Translations under genes and position numbers: made by a program
Assembly (NCBI GenBank): GCA_021613335.1
Contig: JAJTWR010000005.1
Span: forward strand, 510,001 to 574,000
Reading direction: 5' to 3'
Origin: Whitmania pigra
Taxonomy: Eukaryota > Annelida > Clitellata > Hirudinida > Haemopidae
DNA: 64,000 nt
Notes under the pieces: model-generated
The model's input: the letters and a program-made list of their open reading frames with translations, nothing else
Database searches by the model: none
Told to the model about the DNA's origin: nothing
In this document: piece by piece, positions 25,029 through 37,000 of the stretch
How the letters are laid out: each line of letters opens with the position of its first letter
Numbering within the stretch: position 1 is the stretch's first letter

Positions 25029-26325
25029 ATGATGACGACGACTAAGACGACGAATATGATGATGATGTATATATATATTTAAAGGGTTTCCCAACCTTTT
25101 CTACGTCACACACCCCTAAAATCTGTTCTCGTACCCCCTTTGACTATCGACTAAACATCTCATAAGAAGATGAAACACAATTATACTGAATTTGAGCAAA
25201 TTTATTCAAAACTTCTAAATTTTGAATGACATAAAAATCATGAAATAAGAAATGTAGGAAGGCTTATAACAAAGTCAAATAACAGCAGTACATATGCAAA
25301 AAAAATCAAAGACATTCATTCAGTGCAAGTGTAAATTTAAAATAACAAAAATAAACAAAAAATAAGATTAAAAATTTTAGAATTTAGATTTAATGACTTT
25401 TTTGCTGCCGTTTCTCAGGTATGATTTTGTCTATAACATGGTAATTTGTTGCCGATAGCAATTCGCACGTCTGCCTATGGATTCAGGCGATTTCTAGATT
25501 TTAGATTAACAATAATAATATTATTTAAATTAATAAATTTATTTTATCGTTTTATTTATAACATTTATTGTTTCTTTATTTATTTCCATAACAGCACTTA
25601 TGGAGGTAATAATGATAAATTATTATAAATAACATTGATAATAATAAATAAACATTCTATCGAATTCAATCAAATGAGTAATGTTGCTGTTTTATAATTG
25701 TTGTTGTTGTCAAACATTCTATTATTTATTTATAAACAGCAAAATAACAGCAGCAAGTAACAATAACAATAATAATAATAAAAATAAAAATATTAACAGC
25801 GATCAGTTAAAGAAGTACAGTTAAAGAACAATAATAATAATAATAATGTCGATAATACGAAAGAATTGCTAGTTCATGACTCATCTGATTGAATTCAGTA
25901 GAATTTATGTGTTTGTTTACTGAAATTGTCTGCCATCATCATCACCACCACCACCATCATTATTCAACTCTCATATTAATGATTACATTTACCAAAATCT
26001 CTGCAGCAATTAAACTGCCCAATTGAATTTGCCAACCATATCATTAACTGATCAACATAATTTATTCAATCGAGTCGACGAATCTTTGCCAGTAAAATTA
26101 TTAACTGATTAACATAATTCATTCGCTCGATACCAGGTGTCAATCAATGTCCAGAATACCCTCCTCTATGCATTCGGCATCATCCTGAACGGTTCCTCGT
26201 GGCTCGTGTCGACGTGGAATAGAGGTTGGTATCATTATCAGGAACTGGTGATGATGATGATGAGGTGAAGGTGTTTGGAACAGAATCTGATGACAACCAT
26301 CTTATTATTGTTGTTGTTGTTGTTG

Positions 26326-26384
<59 letters not shown>

Positions 26385-27013
26385 GTTATTGTTAATATTG
26401 TTGCTGTCTGTTATTACGATGTTTATGTTATTATTTTTTTTCATTCTTATGAATATTAATCAGGTGGCAGCTTCAACCTGATTGAAGGCTTCAACACCTA
26501 CGTATGGATAACAATTGCACTTCAGGTATGGGATCATGTTTTATTTCTTTGAGATCATGTGCCATTAGGTACGTTGGTCGAATGGGTTACATTCCTGCAT
26601 GCGGCGGTAATGGCAACGGTCGTAATGTGTCGTGTTCGAAACCCAGCCTGCACTGTCACGGACCTAGGGAAGGAGCGCTATATAAATGGTTTCGAGAAGC
26701 TCATCTGATGTTTTTGCATACGTTGCTCTATAAATGAAGTACAATTGCAATTGGAAATTATTTTTAAATCATGTGTCATTACTTTTTGTTGTTTTTGTTG
26801 AGATATTACATTTTTTGTTTGAATTTTTAAAGACGACAACAGCAACAACCATAACAATAGTAATTTTATTACGAGCGAAAAGCAGCCATTGTAAATGTCG
26901 ATGGTTGCAATAACACTGCCAAGGACATTATTTAACGTCTGTACAATACTGATGCCTACAGCTGTTGTTAATTAACAAATTAATTATCTATTTTATTGTT
27001 ATCATCATCATCA

Positions 27014-27051
<38 letters not shown>

Positions 27052-27253
27052 CTTGTTGCAGGCAGCCATCGGTCTGATCATCTCCGTGGTGATGAAGTAC
27101 TCGAGCAACATCACCAGACTCTTCATCATCTCCTCCGCAGCTTTCGTGGCGACCTTCCTGTCCGTCCTCATCTTCGGACTCCAACTTAACTTCTACTTCT
27201 GCTTCGCGTTCGTTCTTTTCATCGTCGCGCTCGTACTCTACCACAAGGCTTGA
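20171..27253 (+). CDS. SLC35A4: Probable UDP-sugar / nucleotide-sugar transporter, SLC35A4-type
   Basis: Nine exons: 20171-20223, 20489-20594, 21213-21389, 22704-22762, 23129-23191, 23422-23572, 26137-26224, 26464-26525, 27062-27253; 951 nt, 316 aa plus stop (human about 324). Family members are Golgi multi-pass carriers; SLC35A4's physiological substrate is debated. Matches to SLC35A4 include CCTNNLGIHLQNHMDPATYQ, ILSNLKILSTAILY, SGLAGVYSEYILKDKFE, VQNTLLYAFGIILNG and VVMKYSSNITRLFIISSAAF. Phases 2,0,0,2,2,0,1,0 agree throughout. The first exon is the least certain part: its only in-frame Met leaves a short N-terminus before the first helix, so an upstream coding exon is possible. Intron 3 has a LINE fragment, intron 6 a 20-bp minisatellite, intron 8 a SINE. 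Confidence 0.9.
20279..20440. repeat. AT-rich (ATT)n and (GGAT)n microsatellites, SLC35A4 intron 1
   Basis: Interrupted AAT/ATT repeats from 20283 to 20378 are followed by GGATGGATGAATAAATGGGT-type tetranucleotides to about 20430. The frames called here on both strands are repeat translations. Confidence 0.8.
21735..22560 (+). mobile_element. 5'-truncated non-LTR retrotransposon (LINE) in SLC35A4 intron 3
   Basis: An open frame of about 245 codons (to 22476) encodes the thumb and C-terminal part of a LINE reverse transcriptase: WQMKVNMNKCCALHVGG, YNSFTDLGIIVDSDLKFKEH, YKLLVRSQLEYGVQVWSPY, GVQRRATRL, and the tail FYFCNRVVQEWNSLPQEVV. This pattern is that of CR1/L2/Jockey-type elements. The copy has no stop codons in this region, so it is fairly young. 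It ends about 80 nt later in AAATAAATTATT. The catalytic YxDD region lies upstream and is absent. Confidence 0.9.
24010..24242. repeat. About 20-bp minisatellite, SLC35A4 intron 6
   Basis: Ten or so copies of a unit close to CAATATTTATCATTTTAGAC, some with the variant TTTATCATTTAAAGCAAT. Copies are most regular at 24120-24200. No coding frame. Confidence 0.9.
24360..24407. repeat. (AAT)n microsatellite
   Basis: Pure AAT repeat of about 16 units in SLC35A4 intron 6. Similar pure tracts are at 1785-1815, 21120-21145, 26330-26383, 27015-27048, 42295-42345 and 51535-51562. Confidence 0.95.
24600..24690. repeat. (TA)n/(CA)n dinucleotide repeat
   Basis: Alternating TATATA and CACACA tracts in SLC35A4 intron 6. 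Confidence 0.85.
26569..26752 (+). mobile_element. tRNA-derived SINE, copy 1 (SLC35A4 intron 8)
   Basis: About 180 bp matching the copy at 50090-50280. A pol III B-box-like sequence TGTTCGAAACCC is at 26632-26644, and the tail contains GGAGCGCTATATAAATGG followed by a second CTATAAATGAAGT. The A-box region is less well kept here than in copy 2. The last part is rich in ACAATTGCAATT. Confidence 0.85.
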
Positions 27254-28621
27254 CAAGTTCCTTGACGACTGCCCGACGATGAGGAGGCGTCCCCCGTCCG
27301 GAACCCGAGGCAAAGGCCGGCCGAGGGAATCCTTTTCCAGATTTTAGGTTTTTCCCCTTTTGTTTAAAGCATAGTTTTTCCGACATCTTGCATCTCAGAA
27401 AGTCTTATTCCGATTTTATTCGTTTTATGCCATCTCTGTGGGGCTGGGCAGATGAATTGCATTGCAATTGCTTTTTGTGGTCACTTGGTAATTATGTTAT
27501 TACTAATTATTATTAATTAATATTAATATTCAGTATTCGACAGAAACTTACGAACGATTTTGCTCACATCTCTAGTTCTGTGCTGTTGTTGATGTTATTA
27601 TCTTATTGTTATTACGAATTAAGACATCTAGTTATTGTTCCAATTGATGTTTAATAACTAAAAATTATGATTCTTAAGTAACTTGTTTTTGCAAATGGCT
27701 TATTCTCATGCTACATCGTCGTTATGAAGCCGTTGTTGTTGTTGTCGACACAGTAATCAACCTAGTCGTCGTACAGCATCGACGGCCAGCATTTTTTTGT
27801 AACTGTCAGACCACATTCTTCGTCGAAATTGCCTTCGCCGAGTTGTCGATCGAGTCTTCGATCCCTCTCGGAGATGTGGCAAAGGGCAGTTTTCCATTTT
27901 TGATCGTGGACGTGAATTGAAGGCTTCAAGTCTGGTGCCCCGTTTCCCTATTTTCCTGGAGACATTGTCATAGGATTGTCATAGAATTTTCAAATGAATT
28001 GAAAAGGAGTTCAGTTTTATTTGTATTTCATCAAGCAATCTTTCCCTTTTTCTTCAGACTTTCTGGTTTCGAGACTTGTCAACGTTGTAGCTTCAGGTCT
28101 TCAGTATTTCCGTTCAAAGACTCGTTGCTTGTCTATTTTTGCTAATTAGCATGCATTAATTAGTTAAGATATTTATTCGATTTGATTGAATCGGTCCTGA
28201 AAATGTCTTGTTTGTGATTAAAGTTCCGATTAGGTTGCTGGTCGTTGTTAGCAATATTACCGAACTATCTTCTATTACTTGATAAAAGATTGTGCTACAA
28301 GTATTGGCCTGTATTATAATTGATTGTGTCAAATGTATCTTTGACTTATTAATCTCTTGAATCTCGAAACTGCACTAATCTTTCGATGTCATCCAAGTAT
28401 TGTCCCCTATGCAAGAACTATTTGTGCATCAGTTTGACGGTGTTTTTAAGTTTCTGGTAAAGTTAATTTCCTAAATAAAATATTTTATTACTGCTTTATT
28501 AATAAGACATTTTATTTATTAAAAGACTTCTTTGATCTACGTCAATTAACATCTTAAACTGTTTTCTCTGTGTTTCATTCGTGGGTAAATTTGATCGTTG
28601 TATTTCTACCAACGTTAGGTA
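27254..28621 (+). other. Probable SLC35A4 3' UTR and downstream spacer
   Basis: No gene seen. The first few hundred bases are less AT-rich than the rest and are likely 3' UTR. An AATAAA at 28474-28479 could be a polyadenylation signal. The plus-strand frame 27708-27920 (Val-rich, with GTTGTTGTT tract) looks accidental. Confidence 0.45.
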
Positions 28622-28629
28622 TTGTAGAG

Positions 28630-29143
28630 CAGGGGTACTCAAACATTTTTGTCCGGGGTCCATATTACGTAATTTTCAGATAGATGGCGGTCCACAAGGG
28701 TCAAAGTCATGCGGACCGGGGGGGGTAAAGTAAAAAGTAATGAATTAATATTAAAATGCTGTCAGACTTTTTATTTAGAGTGATGCATGGAACTGCTTGT
28801 CCTTCAGGACTTCTATGATATTTGGAGAATAGCTAGTAATTGCAATTCTCAAACAATTTCCAAGATGTACATCAGTTAATTGACTTCGATTTTTAAACTT
28901 GATAATGTTCATAGTTGAAAATGATGATTCACAGGTGTAAGTTGATCCAAATATTGTCAGAACTGATAAAGCCAATTTCTTGGAGCAAGTGTATTGACCC
29001 TCAATTACAAACTTAGACCAGAATTCAGAATTTTTTAACTTTTAAAATTTTAAAATTTATTTTTTTGGAAATAATTGGTGGTCCACTTAAAAGCTATCGG
29101 CGGTCCGGATTGTGGACCGCGGTCCGCAGTTTGAGTACCCCTG
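28630..29143 (-). mobile_element. hAT MITE-like element, 514 bp, with transposase tail and 8-bp target-site duplication
   Basis: Termini are CAGGGGTACTCAAAC and its exact inverse GTTTGAGTACCCCTG. TTGTAGAG flanks both ends (28622-28629, 29144-29151). The minus strand 28975-28775 still encodes the hAT dimerisation domain: FGSTYTCESSFSTMNIIKFK, then NRSQLTDVHLGNCLRIAI. It is related to, but clearly different from, the element at 16593-17797. This is an internally deleted derivative of an autonomous hAT. Confidence 0.94.
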
Positions 29144-29151
29144 TTGTAGAG

Positions 29152-30414
29152 TTATAACATTATAATGTTAGATATTATACATTATAGAGGCTACAATTTC
29201 TTAATTATTCTGAAATATTTTAGATATCTAAATGTTTAGTTCTTTAGTATGACGTAAAATTTTGGACGACGATGACGATCAAATTGAATTTCTGAGAAGG
29301 ACGCACCTGATGCGAAGGTCGCGTAGTATTATCTTGGTCTCCATCATTCATGATCATTGTATTTTTATTGGTATTTTTAAATGATTGGCTGCCAACTTGC
29401 GTTTGATAACGTAAATCAATGACGAGATTGGAGATCTAAAAAAAAATTAATTAAAAAACCCATTAAAACATTTGCAACCGGAGACAGTATTAGCAGTGTT
29501 TCGTGATTGATTTTCTCGCACCTGCGTCGAGCGAGTTGTTTGCCGTTTTCTTATCGACTGATTTTATTTATAGCATCTGGTTTATGAATGAATAGCACAA
29601 ACAACCCCCAGTAGTAAACCCGTGGTTGTGGTTATTAGTTTTTCCATCATCTTGCTTACGTCTTAAAACCTTCTGGTGTCAACTTAATGTCCTGTTTTAG
29701 GACAGTGAAGTAAGGTTAGCAATTAAAACAAAGTCAAGGTTGGTTATTGTGGCGGGAATAGGCTTCGGTACTGAGTGCGTTGACTCTGGCTCCGAAAATT
29801 TAACAGCACCTGTTGGACAGAAAGTAATTACTTTGAATGAGGTAACTCTAGGTATGCGGATGGCCCCGCTACCGTCAGTTCAAGGGCACGGCCGCTGGAT
29901 AAACCACCTCTGACAAAGCCGCTAAGAAACGAATAAAAGAAGTCATTTCACGGTGTAATTACTTTTTTTTGGTGTAATTCGGGATAGGCGCTTCCTAAGG
30001 AAATTTTTTGGCGTTTCATCGAAGATCTCGTCACAATTCAAGGATTTTATGGCAGTACATCTACGAACACCCACTGAACGAAAAAAAAAGTTTAATACTT
30101 AAATTTCAACACCGCTCCTATCACGATGGCATTGGATATCCGAAACCCGTTGCGGGGGCGACATCATAATAATTTGGCTCAGCAACAATAGGAACAAAAC
30201 AATCCTGTTTCTGTAAAGCTTATAGTGTCAACTAACTAGAGATTGTGTGGGGTCACGACCGCTCCGCAGCGATCGGATAAATAATTTAGAATGGAATCTA
30301 ACCCGCACTAATCCCTACAGCGGAATACAATTTTAAAGATGACCCGCACTCCAAGGCAGCATCCTAAATATTGATAACGTGCCACCAGGAAAAAAAACCT
30401 GAACATTTCTTTGA
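29152..30414. other. Spacer between hAT element and LINE remnant
   Basis: About 1.25 kb without a supported gene. GC content rises locally near 29750-29930 and 30130-30330, suggesting degraded repeat sequence, but no frame or terminal motif can be assigned. Confidence 0.4.
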
Positions 30415-30680
30415 GGCCGCAAAAAGTAGTTCCACGAGAGGGCATTGATGTAAGCTTTACAGGAAGGTAACGGGCACACTAAAGAATAATTACTTCGGCA
30501 ACAGAGTAATTAATCTTTGGAATAAGTTCGATGAGCAAACAATATATTCAGATTCGGTAGAAGTATTTAAAACATGACTATCGAAATTTGGATATGGATT
30601 TTAAAAGTTTTGCTTAGTGGCTTATCACACAGACATTAGACTTTTTGAACCACTATAAATAAATGTTATGTTACGTTAAG
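30415..30680 (+). mobile_element. Degenerate LINE 3' end, second copy
   Basis: Plus-strand copy of the element at 11147-11520: SSTRGH, stop, CKLYRKVTGTLKNNYFGNRV, then NLWNKFDEQTIYSDSVEVFK. It has in-frame stops, so it is older or more decayed than the piece at 21735-22560. It ends in TTATGTTACGTTAA, as does the other copy in inverted orientation. Confidence 0.75.
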
Positions 30681-30940
30681 TTGTTTCCTACCCGTGTCTG
30701 GTAATTTTTTTTACTGAGAAAGTTACAAGTTATTCTGGCGATTAAAAAATGTGAAATCCGAATTACGTGCACCCGACTGGCGAATGATATGAAAACAGCG
30801 ACCCCTAGCGAATGGAAAGCCACCTTGCGAATAAAATTAAAACAAGGAAGCAACCCGTGCGACATCGAAACAAAAACTGCATCAAACTGACAATCAATAT
30901 TATCATTTAATTATTCATCTAGAATTAATTTTTTTAACAA

Positions 30941-30946
30941 TTTATT
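30941..30946 (-). terminator. Probable polyadenylation signal of CFAP65
   Basis: AATAAA on the minus strand, 57 nt after the CFAP65 stop codon at 31005-31003. Distance is suitable; the region is AT-rich, so confirm with transcript ends. Confidence 0.5.
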
Positions 30947-31002
30947 ATTAACTATACAAAATTAAATAAATAAATAAATATTCGGCTAATTTTTTATCAG
31001 AT

Positions 31003-34000
31003 TCAGTCGTCGGACTGTTCGCACCCTGTGACCTTTTGCCTGTCTTTGGCAGTTCCAAGAGCCGGCAACCTGGGACGGGCCGTTATGCTGAACTCGCCGT
31101 GGTAAGCCTCCTGGATGATGTTGAACAGGGTGTCCTCCAACATCCCCTCAGACAAAATTCCAAAGCCTGGAGATCTTATGAAGAAGAACAGAGGGTATAG
31201 GGTATAATCAGTAAGTAATCCAGTGTCAATTCGATAATCGATTGCAATGCAATCAATGCAATCATTATTAGTGCATAATTGTTATAAATATTAGCTTCTA
31301 TTAAGTTAAACTTAATTTTAATAGTTAAGTTATTCATTTAATAAGCTACTGTTTGGCTCATTAATGACTCAATTTGTCTACCTAACCACACAATAACAGC
31401 TTACAGCTTATAAAGATATTTGCTAATTAATCGTTAAATAGAACTCTCACTTTTTCATCGTTTCTCTCTTCTTTAGGGATGCTTCATCCTGGTTGCCAAA
31501 ATCTTCTTCAGGAGGCTGAAAGAATCAAATTGAAGATATTCAGATGATGACCTAACCTCATGCCTGTGTTTTTGACATCACCTTTATAGTTAATAAAATT
31601 AATCTCTTGAGTGCGATCAAAACTACTACAAATGAAATTGTAATGATGTAACGATCAATATCTTGACATCAATAACAGCAATTTTGTCACCTCCTATTCA
31701 CCTTCCATCCATCCTTCGTACGTCCGTAGATCCACCCAAAATTTCAAACACTCAATCAAGATCCCAATCCTTAAATTGATACTTTAACCTGCTTGTTGAC
31801 TTTTTCATCTTCATCATCCTCTTCATCTTCGTCTTTGATGTTCGTGATTGGTTTGCAAGGATTCGTCTCCTTCTTATCCTCAACGAACTGCTGGAAATAA
31901 GGCATCGGTTCCCTCGACACCTCGACACAGGAGCTAACGAACGACTCGTCGTCAAGAAGATCCCTGGAACGTTTCAATCAATCAATCAATCATTAAATGA
32001 AATAAATCAATCAATGAACAAATAATTTTAATGTCTTAAAGTCGTAAATAATCAGACTTTAGTTATTTTGTGCGACCGTAACGCCTCCAACGACTCTTTA
32101 TAAATTATCTCTTTCTATTATATTATTCCATTTCATCGTCATACTATTGCACTCGTTATGAAGAGACACATCGGCTGATAAAATCCACCCCGATGCACTC
32201 GTTAAACCCTCTAACAACTCACCTCAGGAGGCTGCTGAATATTCCACCCATCATCTCGTACTGCTGCAAGGTGAGCTTCAAATCGACGTCCTCGTCATCG
32301 CAACCAACGTCGCTCGCATTGGCATCCTCGCGACTGCCGATGCACCTTCGATAAAATGTCTCGTTAATTATAGTAAGTAATATTATTAATAAAATGACTC
32401 GTTAATTACAATAAGTAATATTATTAATTAATTTAAACATAAAAATCAACAACCCTACGGATCATAGGAGGATAAACATAAACAAACATCATTTGTAATT
32501 ATCATAAACCCATTAATAAATAAATAATTAATTAATACTAATTACGATAATCATCCACCTATCGAAGAAGAAGGTACGGTGATTCTCGGGGAAGAGTATC
32601 TTGTGCTCGTTGATGTCGTAAGTTTTCGCCCGAACGGTGAGTAAGAGAATCTCGGACGTCGGGGTCCTTGGTCTTTCGACGAAGTTCTTCTGAGTCTTTT
32701 TGGCGACTCGTCTGTTGAACTTCGGGGGTTCGCCCCTTACGATAGGGGGTAGGGTCTGGAATAATCAGCATAAATAATCAGCATTAAAAGAAATCTCTTA
32801 CTTACTATTTTAATATCAGTTATTATACTTTTAATAGAAGTTACACTTTTAATAGAAGTTGTGATATTTTCAATATTAGTTATGATGTTTTTAATATTAG
32901 TTATGATGTTTTCAATATTAGCTATGATGTTATAATGAAGTTTTAACGATGTTAGTAATTAATAATTAGGACGTCAAAGTGTTAGTTCCAGTTACAGTGG
33001 TAACTAAGTGACTCGAGCCAAAACCTTGTTGCGATCTTGATTGTTTGTGCTCTTAGTTGCTAAAATGATGCAAGAAGGTCACCTTGTACTTGGGATATTT
33101 GACCTCTTCCTTCAATTCATCTGCATAAGGATGACCTTCAAATTCCTGGAAATGATTTTTTGGTTGTCATGACAACAACACAACAACAGGGCAATCGTAC
33201 AACGGCAACAACATCAGCAGTAACAACAACAATAACCACACAAGGAACACTGACCACATTCCTGATGCAGTTGATGTCCTGATTGTGATCCACCTCCGAG
33301 AAATCGACCTCCGTCAAAACCTTTTGACGAGCTTCCAGGTAGCATCTCATGGACTCACTGTGTTTCGTCAGCTCCGTCAGGTTTGATATCTGCGATGACG
33401 ATGATGATAATGATGGCGATGACGATGATGATAATGATGGTGATGACGATGATCATAATATTGATAATTTTGTGAATTTACTGCTAACATTGTAATATTG
33501 GTAATATTGTGATATCGATAGCATTGACATTAAACATTATAATGGCAATGACATTGATGCCAGTAATGATGATGATGATGATGATTGGCAGTGATGATGG
33601 CCACTATGACGATGGTAATAGTTAATGAAATTATATTAAATTATGCAGGTGAAACTGTAATAAAATTTGGATTATTAATAATAATGTAACAATTTTTTTT
33701 AAAGATAAACTTTGGTTATTAATAACAATAAGGTCATAACCTCGCAAATGAGGTCGACTTCTAAGATGGAAGGTTGATCTCCTGACCTCAAGATGACCTT
33801 TGACATCACTGAGTCACAAGGGTTCAGACAGCCATAGGATGGCTCAATTTTCACCACCTTGCAACAGTAACAACGATCATTTGTAATTGTAATTGTAACA
33901 ATTACGTGAATGTAAACAGTAATAATAATTTATTAATAGTGTAAATAAAAATTAATATTAATATTACTACTAATAAAAATAACAATATGACAGCAGCCAA

Positions 34001-37000
34001 ATAAAACACTAAGCAATATTTATTCAATAATTTATAAAAATAAAAGATACAAATCAAAACACACGAGAATAAGAAATGTTAACACCAGGGACACAAAAGT
34101 GGACCACAAACATCCTGATTGGCTAATTAACAGCCAATCAGACAAGACCTTCCCTCCCCATCGACCAACCTGGGCGTGGCATGGATTCTTGACATTCCAC
34201 TTGTAGCAGGCCGAATGTTGCTGAGAACAGTTCCTGAGCGTCACAAGTCTCTTCACAGTGCAAAGTGTCGGCACATCCCCAAAGTCCAATTGATTGACAC
34301 TCAGTCGACAGATCTGATTGGATTATTAATTAATTTATTATTATCAATTTATTATTGATTATGTTAAATTTCCAGCCAATCGATTTAAAGTAGGTCAACC
34401 TGTTCTGGTCCGACGCACATCTGCTGGTCAGGTATGCTGGAATTGGAGACGGAGGAACACGTCTGGTCGGACTTGGAAACCCTGCACCTGAAGTCCTTTC
34501 CCTCACCTGTGAAGGTGATTAGGTAGCAATCGCCACCCTCAACCTGTATTGTCAGGTCGACCTGAAAAAAGATGAGGTTTAAATTCTTTGTATCGGCTTA
34601 AATCCTGATACAACAAAACATGCTTTCTCCTTCTTTGTTTAACACTAACAATCATTATTATTGTCTCACTCCTACGAAATTATCAGTCGTTAAAACTTTC
34701 GCTAATAATTATTGGGTTTAATTGTAAATTATTAAGAATTAGAGTGATTTTCCAAGATTTTCACACGACCAAAAGGTCACACTTGGTTCTTGCGTTTGAT
34801 TGACACAATTGATTGACACATTGATAAACACAATTGATTGAAACAGTTGATTAACACAATTGATATACATAATTGATTGACACAATCAAAGAAAGAATGA
34901 ACATCTTAAAGTGCCCGACCAATCAAAATCGAACTGATCCACTCACCGAATAAATCTTGGCTTCGATTGGGTTGAGCCTCATGATAATGATCCCCATTTC
35001 ACCCGCCTTTATGCACCCAGATGTACTCAGGCATTCCATTACCCGGTAGTCGTAATTGGCCTGTAATTATAATATTTTAATTTTCATTATAACATTTTTA
35101 TCTTAATTATAATATTTTAATTTTTACAATATTTGTAATTTTCAATAAATTAATCTAATTGACTGTATGATTGGCAATTTAATTGATAATGACTAAATGA
35201 TGATGGCGACCGAGTCATGCAATCTACGCAACGTGCATCGGTGACAACGACAAAGCGTGAGACATCAATCGTCTGGTCATCCCGTGACTCATCTAACAAG
35301 ATAAATAATAAACCATCTAACGCGATCGGAATAACAAAAATAATAAGATCAATAAATAATAAATAACATAAGACTTGATAGAGCACAATACTTTGGACAT
35401 GCCTTCAGTTAATTCAGGTAAAAAATCTTCTTAATGTCTTAATTTTTTTAAACAAACAATCAAAAATTCGAATAATACCAGAATTACTGAAATAAACATC
35501 TTGCAGGAGAACCTGACATTGTAATTCTACACTAGTGTTTTATTCTTTAGGGGCCCTTTAAATGGCCTTTAAGTCATTCATTTATTAGTTTCTTCCCTCG
35601 TTTACCCAGCGGTGGAACCATCGACCCGCTGGCCCACATCCACCCAACAATCCCCCATCCACCGACCAACCAGACCTTTGCGAGCTGTTCGAGACTCGAG
35701 GTGTCGACGGTGAAATTGACTTCCGTCGAGCCGGAATTGAGGACTTCGAAGCTCTGCAGAGGACCCTGGCAGGCCCCCAGAAAAACAGGCTCCAGTCTGA
35801 ACTCTCTGATTGGCAGATGGAGGTGAGGGACGTCCTTTGGAACTGTCAGTCCACAGAGGTTGATCTGCAATGACATAGATGTCTTCGCTCATGTCGTCGT
35901 CGTCGTCATCATCATCATCATCATCATCATCATAGTCATCGCCATCACCATCACCATCATATTGACCTTGACTTCATTTCCATGCTTGATCTTGAGTATG
36001 ACGGGCAGCACGTGTTTACCTTCGACGAGGTGGTCGTATGTCAAGGTCACACAACATGACTGACCCACGTCCAAGAGGCCCCTGCCCGGGGAAATTGTGA
36101 ACAGTTTGTTGTCCATGATTTCCATCTATTTGGGGAGATCATGAAAGAGAGAGGATGAATGAGTGACAGTGAGGTGGATGTTTAGAGGGATGAGTTTTAA
36201 TGACCAGGTCATTAGGAGGTAAATCGTGAATGAAGCGTAAATTATTATTTATTAAAAACGAATAATTAATTAGGGTTATTAACATTAATAAATAACTAGG
36301 AATATTAAAATTAATTATTGGTCTTAAATTTCAACCTTAAGCCATAAATAATAACTATTGAACTAATGGATGAATTTGCATCTGAGATCTAAAAATAACC
36401 TCTCGGTATTCCTCGGGCGTCATTTCTCCTGACTCCGCCCACTTGTTGACCTTGATCTTCAAGTCGGAAGGAAGGAACATCTTCCTGTAATGTTTTAGAA
36501 AATAATAATGGAAAAACCCCAAAACTATTTGTAGAAGGATATTTTGCAGTAAATTTTGATTCTATTAAGTTATGAAATAAAAGATGAAATAATAATAATA
36601 ATGATTGATTAATAAATAAATTAGATTTAATAATAACAATAAACAAATAAATATTATTTATTTCAAAACATAAGACAAACAGTTGAACAACATTAATTAT
36701 TCATCCGACCATTCGCACGGAATGAAACCAGAATTCTTGACGACAAGAATTATGACACAGGGCTTGATTCCTATTGGTCCAGCAGGGAAGTGGAAGTCGA
36801 CGCCACCCGTCTGTGATTGGCTGAACCTGTTGATAAAAAAGTGAAAGCAATTAATATTAATTAATGAAATAATTGAAGCAAACATTTGATACAAATGCAA
36901 AGATAATGTCTAATTCATATGTTTTAATTTAACAATAATAATAGCAATTAATTTGTAAGACACCGAGTGCATAGTGTCAGAGGGACCTAAATAAGTTTTT

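Noticed and set aside
25085..25330. Possible fourth hAT end (GGGTTTCCCAACC)
   Set aside because: Only one terminus-like sequence was found. There is no matching inverted end and no 8-bp duplication within several hundred bases.
27708..27920. 70-codon frame downstream of SLC35A4
   Set aside because: Val-rich because of GTT repeats, no known motif, and it lies in the expected 3' UTR.
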